Shown piece after piece: positions 1 through 6,131 of a DNA stretch of 14,848 nt. The stretch is from Methanobacterium sp. UBA410 (lineage in GTDB: Archaea > Methanobacteriota > Methanobacteria > Methanobacteriales > Methanobacteriaceae): the NCBI GenBank assembly GCA_002498385.1, contig DAHH01000010.1, positions 1-14,848 of the forward strand. The letters are read 5' to 3'. The notes beneath the pieces are model-generated. The model did no database searches and was not told the origin of the DNA. It saw only the letters and a program-made list of their open reading frames with translations. Made by a program: the position numbers and the translations under genes. Position 1 is the stretch's first letter, and each line of letters begins with the position of its first letter.

Positions 1-403
1 GAACCCAAACACCATGAATTTCATCATCCCCTCCAGCTGCAGCTGTTGTGTTAGTGGAATTTCCAGAATTGTTTGTGTTATCATTTATTGTACTGGCTGA
101 ATTGTCATTAGCTGCACTGTTCGAGCTGTTTTCTGCTGGATTTGCCACAGCTAATTCATTTGAACTTTCGTTCAGTGATGAACCATTGGATATGCTAGAA
201 TTAGACTCTGTATTTGTTGTATTTCCCGTTACAGTGGTGTTTGAAACCCCTGTTGTTATATTTCCCGTTAACGATTGGGTGCTGCTTGAGTCTGTTAAGT
301 TATCACTTGTTTGGTTACTTAAGGACTCGGCAAATGCACCGCCTACATTAGACGCCATCATGCACATAATGAGCACGAGCGCCAATAATGCGTTCCGCTT
401 AAT
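1..403 (-). CDS. Secreted Asn/Ser/Thr-rich surface protein, 5' part only
   Basis: The reading frame runs off the left edge, so only about 134 N-terminal residues are seen. It opens with a short basic stretch (IKRN), a hydrophobic core (ALLALVLIMCMMA) and a likely cleavage site after GGAFA, a clear signal peptide. What follows is almost pure Asn, Ser, Thr, Gly and Ala, with about a dozen N-X-S/T sequons, as in a glycosylated stalk or linker of an archaeal cell-surface protein. A globular domain may begin near the edge (DDEIHGVWV). The start is uncertain. A GGAGG ribosome site lies at 411-415, and the well-spaced codon is ATT at 401-403. An in-frame GTG upstream would add about 19 residues before the signal peptide and would bury the ribosome site inside the gene. 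The block is shared with the secreted gene ending at 6132. Function is unknown; export is well supported. Confidence 0.75.
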   Translation of the reverse strand, partial: MKRNALLALVLIMCMMASNVGGAFAESLSNQTSDNLTDSSSTQSLTGNITTGVSNTTVTGNTTNTESNSSISNGSSLNESSNELAVANPAENSSNSAANDNSASTINDNTNNSGNSTNTTAAAGGDDEIHGVWV

Positions 404-415
404 TATATCGCCTCC
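398..415 (-). promoter_or_regulatory. GGAGG ribosome site and conserved ATA-ATT-AAG-CG start block
   Basis: On the minus strand GGAGG (411-415) is followed after seven bases by ATT AAG CG. The same arrangement, with the same TATAATTAAGCG word, occurs at 6694-6713 before the other secreted protein. No ATG, GTG or TTG lies within ten bases downstream of the ribosome site in frame with the signal peptide. This suggests initiation at ATT (or ATA). Confidence 0.55.
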
Positions 416-529
416 GATGTCCAGACTTTTAAACCCTCTAATTATGAGTTCCACAATAGTAAATTTTTACATCTCTAAATATTATGGTCTTAAAAAGGTT
501 TCTGAACAATCATAAAATCTAAAAAAGAC

Positions 530-540
530 CACATATAAAT
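530..540 (-). promoter_or_regulatory. Probable archaeal TATA box of the left-edge secreted gene
   Basis: The minus strand reads ATTTATATGTG, close to the archaeal TATA consensus, about 114 bases upstream of the GGAGG site. The identical 11-mer sits at 6780-6790 upstream of the other secreted gene. An RNA starting about 25 bases downstream would have a leader of roughly 100 bases. Confidence 0.5.
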
Positions 541-616
541 ATTACGATTTAAAAATCACTAATAAAACAGCAAATAACCTTTTTTTAGATTTAAAGCCCT
601 CTTAAATAAGTTCATC

Positions 617-660
617 TTCATGATATAAGAATATTTTCTTCTAATTTCTTATATCATGAA
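617..660. repeat. Perfect 15-bp inverted repeat with 14-base loop
   Basis: TTCATGATATAAGAA at 617-631 is the exact reverse complement of TTCTTATATCATGAA at 646-660. The 14-base loop is TATTTTCTTCTAAT. No T-run follows the stem directly on either strand, so it does not look like a standard terminator. It could be an operator, a small structured RNA element or the remnant of a mobile element. It lies upstream of the promoter of the left-edge secreted gene. Confidence 0.8.
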
Positions 661-1058
661 ACAAGGAAGATTCAATCGTTATTTCAAGAAAAAAAACAAT
701 TTAGATAACTTTTTAATCAACACTACACTTTTTAAATCCTCAACCAAATTACAAGCCATTGTTTTTTAAAAAAATGACTATAAATCTCTATTTTTTAGAA
801 TAAAGAAATTTCCAAGTCTATTAATATTAACTTTATCCCCGCATTAACCCTAAGCTTCCAATTTAAACCCAGTTAATCCCGAAAAATCCAATTTAAACAG
901 CTTAAAAATGGTACAAACCCCTTTTTCAAGCTCTTTTTTACTGAAATACTCAAAAATATTCACTTAAAACCAAAAATTACCCACAAAATAACTATAAATC
1001 CTATAAACCTTTCAGTAATCCCCACAAAAGACTGAACAATCCCACAAAAAAAATTGCC

Positions 1059-1271
1059 TTACAAAAAAAATGAACTTACTGCTCTAACAATCTCCTCAAT
1101 TTTCATAAAAAAGAAATAATCCATCTTCCTATTAAAGAAACTCAAAGCGTTAACCGTTGATTCTCCAAAGTTTCGTATGAACCATTTTTCAAAGGATTCC
1201 ATGTCATCTGAGTTTTTTGTGGGTTTATTCCATGAGAGCCAGCCTTTACTGAATAATACTGTTTGAACCAT
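1059..1271 (-). CDS. Doubtful small hypothetical protein, 70 codons
   Basis: This is an open frame of 70 codons with a mixed composition (for example SDDMESFEKWFIRNFGES) that looks more protein-like than the surrounding AT-rich DNA, which encodes mostly Lys, Asn, Phe and stops. No ribosome site precedes the ATG; the nearest candidate, AGGAG, belongs to an ATG that stops after two codons. It ends in an A-rich tract with an FFL tail, as if the last codons were read-through of spacer. No domain is recognised. It may be a real orphan, or the 5' remnant of a longer gene whose end has decayed. Confidence 0.3.
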   Translation of the reverse strand: MVQTVLFSKGWLSWNKPTKNSDDMESFEKWFIRNFGESTVNALSFFNRKMDYFFFMKIEEIVRAVSSFFL

Positions 1272-1455
1272 CTTTAATCTAATCCATACTCTCCTATTGA
1301 TTATACATGTCGTAATAACATGTTAAAAGTTAAATTAACCATTAAAAATAGAATATTTTAAAATATTAAAAATAAAATTACGTTTAATTTTAAGGAAAAA
1401 TTAATCTATATGGAAATATTGAAACTGTGACCTTCCCAATATTAAGTTAGATAAC

Positions 1456-2109
1456 ATGAAATTTCTGAAAAAATTTTCAATTGAACCTGTCAATGAACAT
1501 CTTTACGAGGTGGCCTTTCTTCATGAGTCCTACTCCAATGAAAATAACCTTGATGAATGTTATGAACGATTGGAATTTCTAGGCGATACAGTTCTGGATC
1601 TGGTGGTATCTGAATTTTTGTACAGTAAGGATTCCAGTTTAACTGAAGGTCAATTAACCCGCATGCGTTCTAACTATGTATGCAAACAAGCGCTCTACAC
1701 ATATTCTACTGAATTAGGGCTGGATAAATATGTAAAATTGGGCGTGGGCTGCAAGTTAACAAAACGAGAAAATGAGTCCGTTATAAGTGATGTATTCGAA
1801 TCATTTATTGGGGCTTTGTACCTTGATCAGGGCCTGGGCACTGTTAAAGAATTTTTATATAAAACAGTCATACCCCACATAAAGGGTGGAGACATCTTTT
1901 TTCATGACTACAAATCTAAACTGAAACAGTTGTGTGATCATAAAGGTCTTGAAATAAACTATAAGCTGATCAGAGAAGAAGGAGAACCACATGATAAAAC
2001 ATTTACCATGGCAGTAATAATCAACGGTGAAAAGTATGGAACAGGCTGCGGTGGAAGTAAAAAAGAAGCAGAACAGAATACTGCCAAGGTTGCACTGAGC
2101 AAAATTTGA
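1456..2109 (+). CDS. rnc: Ribonuclease III (bacterial class 1 type)
   Basis: This is a double-stranded-RNA endonuclease with the full two-domain layout. The catalytic domain (about residues 1-140) carries the family signature ERLEFLGDTVLDLV at 37-50. The expected metal ligands are E40, D44, D112 and E115 (the last two in SDVFESFIGALYLDQG). A double-stranded-RNA-binding domain spans about 146-217 and ends in the typical GCGGSKKEAEQNTAKVAL. The length of 217 residues is normal for the family. Nothing essential is missing, so it should be active. In bacteria the enzyme matures rRNA and cleaves structured mRNA and antisense duplexes. Most archaea lack it and process rRNA with the splicing endonuclease, so this copy probably came by transfer from bacteria. 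There is no clear ribosome site; a possible TATA-like ATCTATATGG lies at 1404-1413. It stands alone, facing the convergent TRAM gene. Confidence 0.95.
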   Translation: MKFLKKFSIEPVNEHLYEVAFLHESYSNENNLDECYERLEFLGDTVLDLVVSEFLYSKDSSLTEGQLTRMRSNYVCKQALYTYSTELGLDKYVKLGVGCKLTKRENESVISDVFESFIGALYLDQGLGTVKEFLYKTVIPHIKGGDIFFHDYKSKLKQLCDHKGLEINYKLIREEGEPHDKTFTMAVIINGEKYGTGCGGSKKEAEQNTAKVALSKI

Positions 2110-2133
2110 ATTTTTCTTCTCAGTGTTGCTCTT

Positions 2134-2170
2134 TTATTCTGATTTAAAGAGTTATTCCTGATTTAAAGAC
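2134..2170. repeat. Two-copy tandem repeat, 18/19 bp
   Basis: TTATTCTGATTTAAAGAG at 2134-2151 is followed directly by TTATTCCTGATTTAAAGAC at 2152-2170. They differ by one inserted C and the last base. Confidence 0.85.
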
Positions 2171-2175
2171 AAAAA

Positions 2176-2217
2176 TTAAATCAAATTTCTATTTTTTTAA
2201 ATCAAATTTTTATTTTA
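2176..2217. repeat. Two-copy tandem repeat, 21 bp
   Basis: The unit beginning TTAAATCAAATTT at 2176-2196 is repeated at 2197-2217 with about two differences. Both copies end in T-rich stretches. Confidence 0.8.
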
Positions 2218-2222
2218 TTTTT
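2191..2222 (+). terminator. Possible oligo-T terminator of rnc
   Basis: Runs of seven, five, four and five T residues occur within about 30 bases downstream of the RNase III gene. Archaeal RNA polymerase stops at oligo-T without needing a hairpin, so this is a plausible end site. Confidence 0.4.
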
Positions 2223-2313
2223 AACTGCCATTAATTTTCATGCAGCATTTGTACTACAAGGATTATTGTTAGATAAATATGTTATAAAGCTATATTTTAA
2301 GCAATAAGTATAT

Positions 2314-2349
2314 ACTAGATAAATGGTAGCTACTAGATAAATGGTAGCT
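2314..2349. repeat. Perfect two-copy 18-bp tandem repeat
   Basis: ACTAGATAAATGGTAGCT occurs at 2314-2331 and again, identical and directly abutting, at 2332-2349. A diverged relative (TAGATAAATATG) lies near 2270. The perfect match suggests a recent duplication. Confidence 0.9.
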
Positions 2350-2460
2350 CCAAAAAAGAGATTCTTAGTTTTCTTAAAGAATTAAAAGGATTTCGAGAAA
2401 ATTTAATCAAAAGTTACTTCAATCAATTTTCAGGAAAACTTTAACAATTCATTCAAGGTT

Positions 2461-2697
2461 TTATTCTACTACATCAGCGAAAGCAAAGTTCCTTCTTGTA
2501 GAATTAATTCTGATTTTAACTTCATCGCCAACTTTAGCGCCTGAAACAAAAACCACAAAACCTTCTATACGGGCAATTCCGTCTCCGTCTCTTCCGGTGT
2601 CTTCAATTTTAACGTCGTATTCTTCCCCTTCATTGACAGGACAACTGTATCCTCTATCATTACCGTAACTATTTCCAAACAAATTTATCACTTCCAT
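2461..2697 (-). CDS. Small TRAM-domain RNA-binding protein
   Basis: This is a stand-alone TRAM domain of 78 residues. The core from about residue 22 onward matches the family: NEGEEYDVKIEDTGRDGDGIA, then EGFVVFVSGAKVGDEVKIRI and the C-terminal RRNFAFADVVE. The N-terminus (FGNSYGNDRGYSCPV) is Gly/Asn/Arg-rich, as in other methanogen members. TRAM is an OB-like beta-barrel that binds RNA, and stand-alone archaeal versions are reported as cold-induced RNA chaperones. I chose the ATG at 2695-2697, preceded by AGGT at a short spacing, over a TTG nine codons upstream (2724); the residues between (RLINLLGK) are not typical of the family and lie in the repeat-bearing leader. It is transcribed from a good TATA box at 2807-2814. 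Confidence 0.9.
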   Translation of the reverse strand: MEVINLFGNSYGNDRGYSCPVNEGEEYDVKIEDTGRDGDGIARIEGFVVFVSGAKVGDEVKIRINSTRRNFAFADVVE

Positions 2698-2701
2698 TTT
2701 A

Positions 2702-2788
2702 CCTAAAAGATTAATTAGCCTCAAAAATTAAATAACCTAAAAAGGTCAGATAATCTAAAAAGCCAATTAGTCTAAAAAGGCTAAGGAG
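2702..2788 (-). repeat. CTTTTTAG repeat units in the TRAM leader
   Basis: On the plus strand the word CTAAAA(A)G or a close match recurs at about 2703, 2736, 2755 and 2772. In the RNA this reads as three or four CTTTTTAG units 17-33 bases apart, with flanks able to pair (AGCC with GGCT; ACCTTTTTAGGT forms a 4-bp stem). The start-proximal unit supplies the AGGT just before the ATG. Nearly all of this would be transcribed from the TATA box at 2807-2814. Confidence 0.6.
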
Positions 2789-2806
2789 TATATTTGTCTT
2801 TAAGAG

Positions 2807-2814
2807 TATATAAA
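2807..2814 (-). promoter_or_regulatory. TATA box of the TRAM gene
   Basis: The minus strand reads CTTTATATACTC around this position, an excellent archaeal TATA box. Initiation about 25 bases downstream, near 2783, gives a leader of roughly 85 bases that includes the CTTTTTAG repeats. Confidence 0.65.
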
Positions 2815-3102
2815 GTAATGTAAAAAAACCCCAAATTTTTGACAGTGCCAAAATTGGACATTTCAACATATTTATATCAATTTTTCTAGAAAAAGACTTG
2901 ATAATCCTTTTAGACCTTTAAAAGTTAAGCTTTTCAATTAAAAGTTATACCCTCTAAAAATTATTTTTTTTGGATGTTGTACAAGTTGGTTAAGTTTAGT
3001 CAAAACCAAAGTTCTGGATTTGAAAGATTTTTTGCAGAAGTACTAGCTTTTTTTAAGTCTTCAACATTAGAATGTCCCTTATTTACTTAAAACAATGAAT
3101 TT
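2815..3102. other. AT-rich spacer between TRAM promoter and MFS gene end
   Basis: No gene, RNA or convincing terminator is visible. Several T-runs on the plus strand (for example near 2965) would be A-runs for the minus-strand genes and so have no obvious role. Confidence 0.5.
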
Positions 3103-4641
3103 TTATGTACTTTCTCTTCTTTTTGGTATGAAAATGCTTGTGATAAACCCTAAAATTAAAATTAACGTCAGAGCATTGAAAGTCTGCTTCATTGCCGAAC
3201 TTATGGTGGAATCAACTATCTGGTTCACCTCAGGCACTAAGCTGGGAGGAATATCCTGTGGAGCAACTGTCTGCATCTTCTCAACGTAGTTTATTAGGCT
3301 CGTTTGGATCTGCTCCTGACTCATATTTCCAGATATGTTTGAGTCTCCTATTGAAACTACAAGGCCATTAAATATTCCAATTAAAAGTAAAACTCCTATT
3401 AATGCAGTTCCCAGTGAATAACCTAAATTTTTAAACGCATTTAAAAATCCAGAGGCATCAGTTTCTTGATCACTGCTTACAGAGGTGATAATGAGGTTGG
3501 TGAGTTGTGAAAGCAGGAGCCCTATGCCCATGCCAAATATCACTGTTCCAGGTACAATGTCTAGTATCTGTGTGTTTAAATTGAATGAACCTCCCAGCAT
3601 AAACGTTCCAAATGTTGAGAGAGCGAATCCCACCATGATGATGTATTTGGAGTTTAAAAATGATGAGAGTCTTGCACCTAAAAATGAAAAGGCCAGGATA
3701 ATAAGAGAGGCTGGTAGGAGGGCAACACCAGTCATAAATGCATTTAGTTTGGTTACCTGCTGGAGGAAAACAGGAACTATGAAGAGGAATCCAGCAAGGG
3801 GTATTTGCTGTATAACTGAATTTATATTACCCAATCCAAATACACGATTTTTAAGAAGGGAAACATCTGATAGTGGGACTAAACCCTTCTTGGTTCTTCT
3901 CCTCTGCCACAGTAAAAATATCAAAAATAGAAAAATACCTGGTATTATGAGTAAAACCACATAACTCCAAAATTGAGGTTTTGAAAGGAGTAGAATACCC
4001 AGAACTATCATGATCATGGAAACTACTGAGAGTAAGGCTCCCACTTTATCCAGATCCTTCCATTTAAGGGTTGGTTCCGATTCTGTCAGGTAGTGCCTGA
4101 GTAAAAATATAACAGCTACAAAAACCAGCTCAGAACCAAAAACCAGCCTCCACGAGAGGAATGTTGTAAAGACACCACCCACTATCGGGCCTACTGCAGC
4201 GCCCATAGCTGCTATTCCTCCCCATATTCCGAAGGCAGTGACTCTGTCTTTGCCTTCATAGGCAGCACCCACAATGGTGGTTGTTGCAGGCATGATCATT
4301 GCAGCTCCAATGCCTTCCAGAACTGCCCATCCAAGAAGAAGCATTGAAGCATTGATGCTCAAGGTTGCAGTGGCTGTTCCGGCAGCGTACACCATTAATC
4401 CCCAAAGAAAGGTCTTTTTTCTGCCGAGGATGTCCTGGAGTTTGCTTCCAAGCAGCATGAATGAAGCAATGGTCAGGGCATATAAGGCTATTATGGCCTG
4501 AATTGTTGGGAGGGTGGTGTTTAGTTCAACAACCAGTGTTGTTATTGCAACATTCATTGCCGAGGAGTCCAGTACAATTATGAAAATTGCCAGGCAGGCG
4601 ATTATGACTACTCCCCATTTGTACTGGTTTTCCTGAGTCAT
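3103..4641 (-). CDS. MFS multidrug exporter, DHA2/EmrB-QacA family
   Basis: This is a 512-residue polytopic membrane protein with about 14 predicted helices, the size and layout of the DHA2 drug:proton antiporters. Family motifs are present: LDSSAMNVA in helix 1 (24-32), motif A as GSKLQDILGRKK after helix 2 (65-76), and the antiporter motif C as GAAVGPIVGG in helix 5 (147-156). A long loop before the last helix (about residues 435-490, rich in Asn, Gln, Ser and Pro) is probably outside the cell. It should expel a hydrophobic or cationic compound in exchange for protons; the substrate cannot be read from sequence. The start (MTQENQYKWG) leaves a short cytoplasmic tail, as usual. It lies 84 bases downstream of the DUF488 gene on the same strand and may share its transcript. 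No adjacent regulator is seen. Confidence 0.92.
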   Translation of the reverse strand: MTQENQYKWGVVIIACLAIFIIVLDSSAMNVAITTLVVELNTTLPTIQAIIALYALTIASFMLLGSKLQDILGRKKTFLWGLMVYAAGTATATLSINASMLLLGWAVLEGIGAAMIMPATTTIVGAAYEGKDRVTAFGIWGGIAAMGAAVGPIVGGVFTTFLSWRLVFGSELVFVAVIFLLRHYLTESEPTLKWKDLDKVGALLSVVSMIMIVLGILLLSKPQFWSYVVLLIIPGIFLFLIFLLWQRRRTKKGLVPLSDVSLLKNRVFGLGNINSVIQQIPLAGFLFIVPVFLQQVTKLNAFMTGVALLPASLIILAFSFLGARLSSFLNSKYIIMVGFALSTFGTFMLGGSFNLNTQILDIVPGTVIFGMGIGLLLSQLTNLIITSVSSDQETDASGFLNAFKNLGYSLGTALIGVLLLIGIFNGLVVSIGDSNISGNMSQEQIQTSLINYVEKMQTVAPQDIPPSLVPEVNQIVDSTISSAMKQTFNALTLILILGFITSIFIPKRREST

Positions 4642-4725
4642 AATACCACAGTTTCAATTGAATAATTTAATTTAACCCAACTTTGAACTGTAATTAAACT
4701 CCATGGCTCCCGTTCAGCAGTTTGA

Positions 4726-5103
4726 TCATGGTGGACTTTTTTTAAGCAGTTCCATTAAAACCACAGCATTATTATGTTTCTCATCCCTTGCGGAGTATAC
4801 CAAGGTTAAATTCCTATTAGATTTTTCCATAATTTTTAAATGCTTTACAAGCTCTTTTTTATCCTTAAGTTCGTCCAGGTACTTATTTTTGAACTCTTTC
4901 CATCGTTCAGGGTCATGAGCAAACCATTTTCTCAAGTTGTCACTGGGCGCAATGTCTTTCATCCATAAATCAAGCTTTATACTATTTTTAGACACTCCTC
5001 TAGGCCACAATCTATCCACCAAAACTCTAAAACCGTCCTCTTTTTCAGGAGGAAGGTAGGCTCTTTTCGTACTGATCATAGTACTCTTTATGTAAAAAGT
5101 CAT
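4726..5103 (-). CDS. DUF488 family protein (YeaO-like)
   Basis: This 125-residue protein has the family's core signatures: KRAYLPPEKEDGFRVLVDRL (13-32) leading into WPRGVSK, then the central APSDNLRKWFAHDPERWKEF and the C-terminal YSARDEKHNNAVVLMELL. The biochemical function of DUF488 is not established; the conserved Arg, Trp and His residues look like an active or ligand site. A second ATG at codon 9 (5079) gives MISTKRAYLPP, which matches the usual family start better. Neither start has a ribosome site, so a leaderless or short-leader mRNA is possible. It precedes the MFS gene by 84 bases on the same strand. Family assignment is firm; role is unknown. Confidence 0.88.
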   Translation of the reverse strand: MTFYIKSTMISTKRAYLPPEKEDGFRVLVDRLWPRGVSKNSIKLDLWMKDIAPSDNLRKWFAHDPERWKEFKNKYLDELKDKKELVKHLKIMEKSNRNLTLVYSARDEKHNNAVVLMELLKKSPP

Positions 5104-5398
5104 ATTTTAATCTTTAGATGATTTGCTTACAAAAACAAAATCTAATTACAAAAACAGGGATCTTTACATGAACAAAAAAGTGGTTAAAAGTAGAAGCTAA
5201 AAAGTAAATAGGGTCATATTACTGTTTAAGTTCAATAATTAATGGGATAATTACTAAAAATACAAATAGAAGAATAGTGGATCTTTGATTAGGATATGGA
5301 GATATTTGAGTAGAACCTAAAATTTACTTGATGAAGGTTACTTGACGAATGGGTTTTGTAAACAAATTAGAAGTATCTCATTTGTACTTTTTTTAATC
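5104..5398. other. Spacer with an imperfect 14-bp tandem repeat
   Basis: No gene is seen. TTACTTGATGAAGG at 5324-5337 is followed directly by TTACTTGACGAATGG at 5338-5352. The promoter of the DUF488 gene should lie near 5110-5150 but no box is clear. Confidence 0.5.
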
Positions 5399-5824
5399 TT
5401 ATTTTCGTGATAGGCTTGTTAACCATTCAAGCACTTCATCTGCAATATTTTCAGATATATCTTTGATCCAGTCTTTTTCACTCCATTTACATATTTCTCT
5501 CTCATCAATGTCTCCAACCACATCTTCAATGCTGTCTTGATCATCGTAGGTTCCTATTTGGGATTCACAGAAATTAAAATTCTTTTCACGGTTATCAAAC
5601 AGCAGATCCCAGTTTTGTGAATTTCTAAGTTCCCAGTACCAGTAGTAATTTTTAACGATTTCTTCTTCTGCATCTGGTTTATCAGAAGCTTCCTCTTCTG
5701 TGTAGCCTACAATAAGCACGTTACCATCCAGATAGATACGCTTCTCCCAGACGTCTTTGGTTCCCTGTAGCTTCTCCAGTTCCGTTTTTTCTATCATCTC
5801 TACAAGTTCTTTTTTCTCAATCAT
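5399..5824 (-). CDS. Acidic hypothetical protein
   Basis: This 141-residue protein is not recognised. It is strongly acidic, with many Glu and Asp residues (for example DDQDSIEDVVGDIDERE), several Trp and Tyr residues (YYWYWELRNSQNWDLLF) and two Cys. It has no signal peptide or membrane segment, so it is probably cytoplasmic. The N-terminus (MIEKKELVEMIEKTELEKLQ) looks like a charged helix, and the C-terminus (ADEVLEWLTSL) like another. The regular amphipathic pattern and sustained length in AT-rich DNA favour a real gene. The start has only a weak GGGGT upstream. The neighbours give no functional hint: a decayed fragment on the 5' side and a spacer on the 3' side. Confidence 0.65.
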   Translation of the reverse strand: MIEKKELVEMIEKTELEKLQGTKDVWEKRIYLDGNVLIVGYTEEEASDKPDAEEEIVKNYYWYWELRNSQNWDLLFDNREKNFNFCESQIGTYDDQDSIEDVVGDIDEREICKWSEKDWIKDISENIADEVLEWLTSLSRK

Positions 5825-5911
5825 TTTTAAAACCCCATAAATGAATAAGAAGGGAAACTATGTGAAGATGGAGATTCTGCGCAAGATATCACACCTTTCC
5901 AGAACATTTTT

Positions 5912-6016
5912 TCAGGATAAAAACTTGCTGCACTCCCTGATGATCTTTTGTACCCTTAACAATGATCGTGTACCTTTAATGATCTGGTTATCATCATTAA
6001 TTAAGATTCTTGTCAT
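5912..6016 (-). pseudogene. Possible relic of a response-regulator receiver domain
   Basis: The minus strand encodes 34 residues starting MTRILINDDNQIIKGTRSLL and then stopping. The first 20 resemble the start of a two-component receiver domain, where the strand RILIVDD carries the acidic pair that binds magnesium and is followed by a helix such as QIIREGLRSLL. Here the V before DD is N, the rest of the domain (phospho-acceptor Asp, Lys) is absent and further in-frame stops follow. If real, it is a dead fragment; the short match could be chance. The plus-strand open frame at 5841-6068 is antisense to it and shows no support of its own. Confidence 0.3.
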
Positions 6017-6077
6017 GAATTACTGGCAGTTTCTAAAGTTTCAGCGCACTGTTTTCTCTGCATGTTGAATTTCAAAT

Positions 6078-6107
6078 AAAATAAAAAAATAGAGGCCCTT
6101 TAAAAGG
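6078..6107 (-). terminator. Likely terminator of the secreted-protein gene
   Basis: Reading the minus strand, a short stem CCTTTTAAAGG (6097-6107) is followed by TTTTTTT (6083-6089) and more T-rich sequence, about 25-50 bases past the stop codon. Confidence 0.5.
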
Positions 6108-6131
6108 TGAAAGGACATCCAGAATCAATAT

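Larger units (their letters stand above)
404..1058. other. AT-rich gene-poor spacer
   Basis: Apart from the ribosome site and promoter of the gene to the left and a perfect inverted repeat at 617-660, I see no convincing gene here. The stretch is very AT-rich with many stops in all frames. CCCACAAAA occurs at 980-988, 1021-1029 and 1041-1049, and CCAATTTAAAC occurs twice near 857-897. A 37-codon GTG-start frame on the minus strand (850-963) has no ribosome site and is not called. Confidence 0.6.
2110..2460. other. Convergent spacer with three tandem duplications
   Basis: This lies between the 3' ends of the RNase III and TRAM genes. It holds no gene but three separate head-to-tail duplications: about 18 bp at 2134-2170, 21 bp at 2176-2217 and a perfect 18 bp at 2314-2349. 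T-rich tracts near 2191-2222 could terminate transcription from the left. Confidence 0.7.

Noticed and set aside
48..515. Plus-strand 155-codon open frame opposite the left-edge secreted gene
   Set aside because: It is the antisense of the Asn/Ser/Thr-rich coding sequence. The minus frame has a signal peptide and ribosome site; the plus frame has neither.
850..963. Minus-strand 37-codon frame starting at GTG in the AT-rich spacer
   Set aside because: There is no ribosome site, a stop directly precedes the GTG, and the short length is expected by chance.
3485..3964. Plus-strand 159-codon frame inside the MFS gene
   Set aside because: It is antisense to a clear MFS transporter and has no ribosome site or domain.
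5841..6068. Plus-strand 75-codon open frame
   Set aside because: It has no ribosome site or recognisable domain, and it is antisense to a minus-strand fragment that looks more protein-like.
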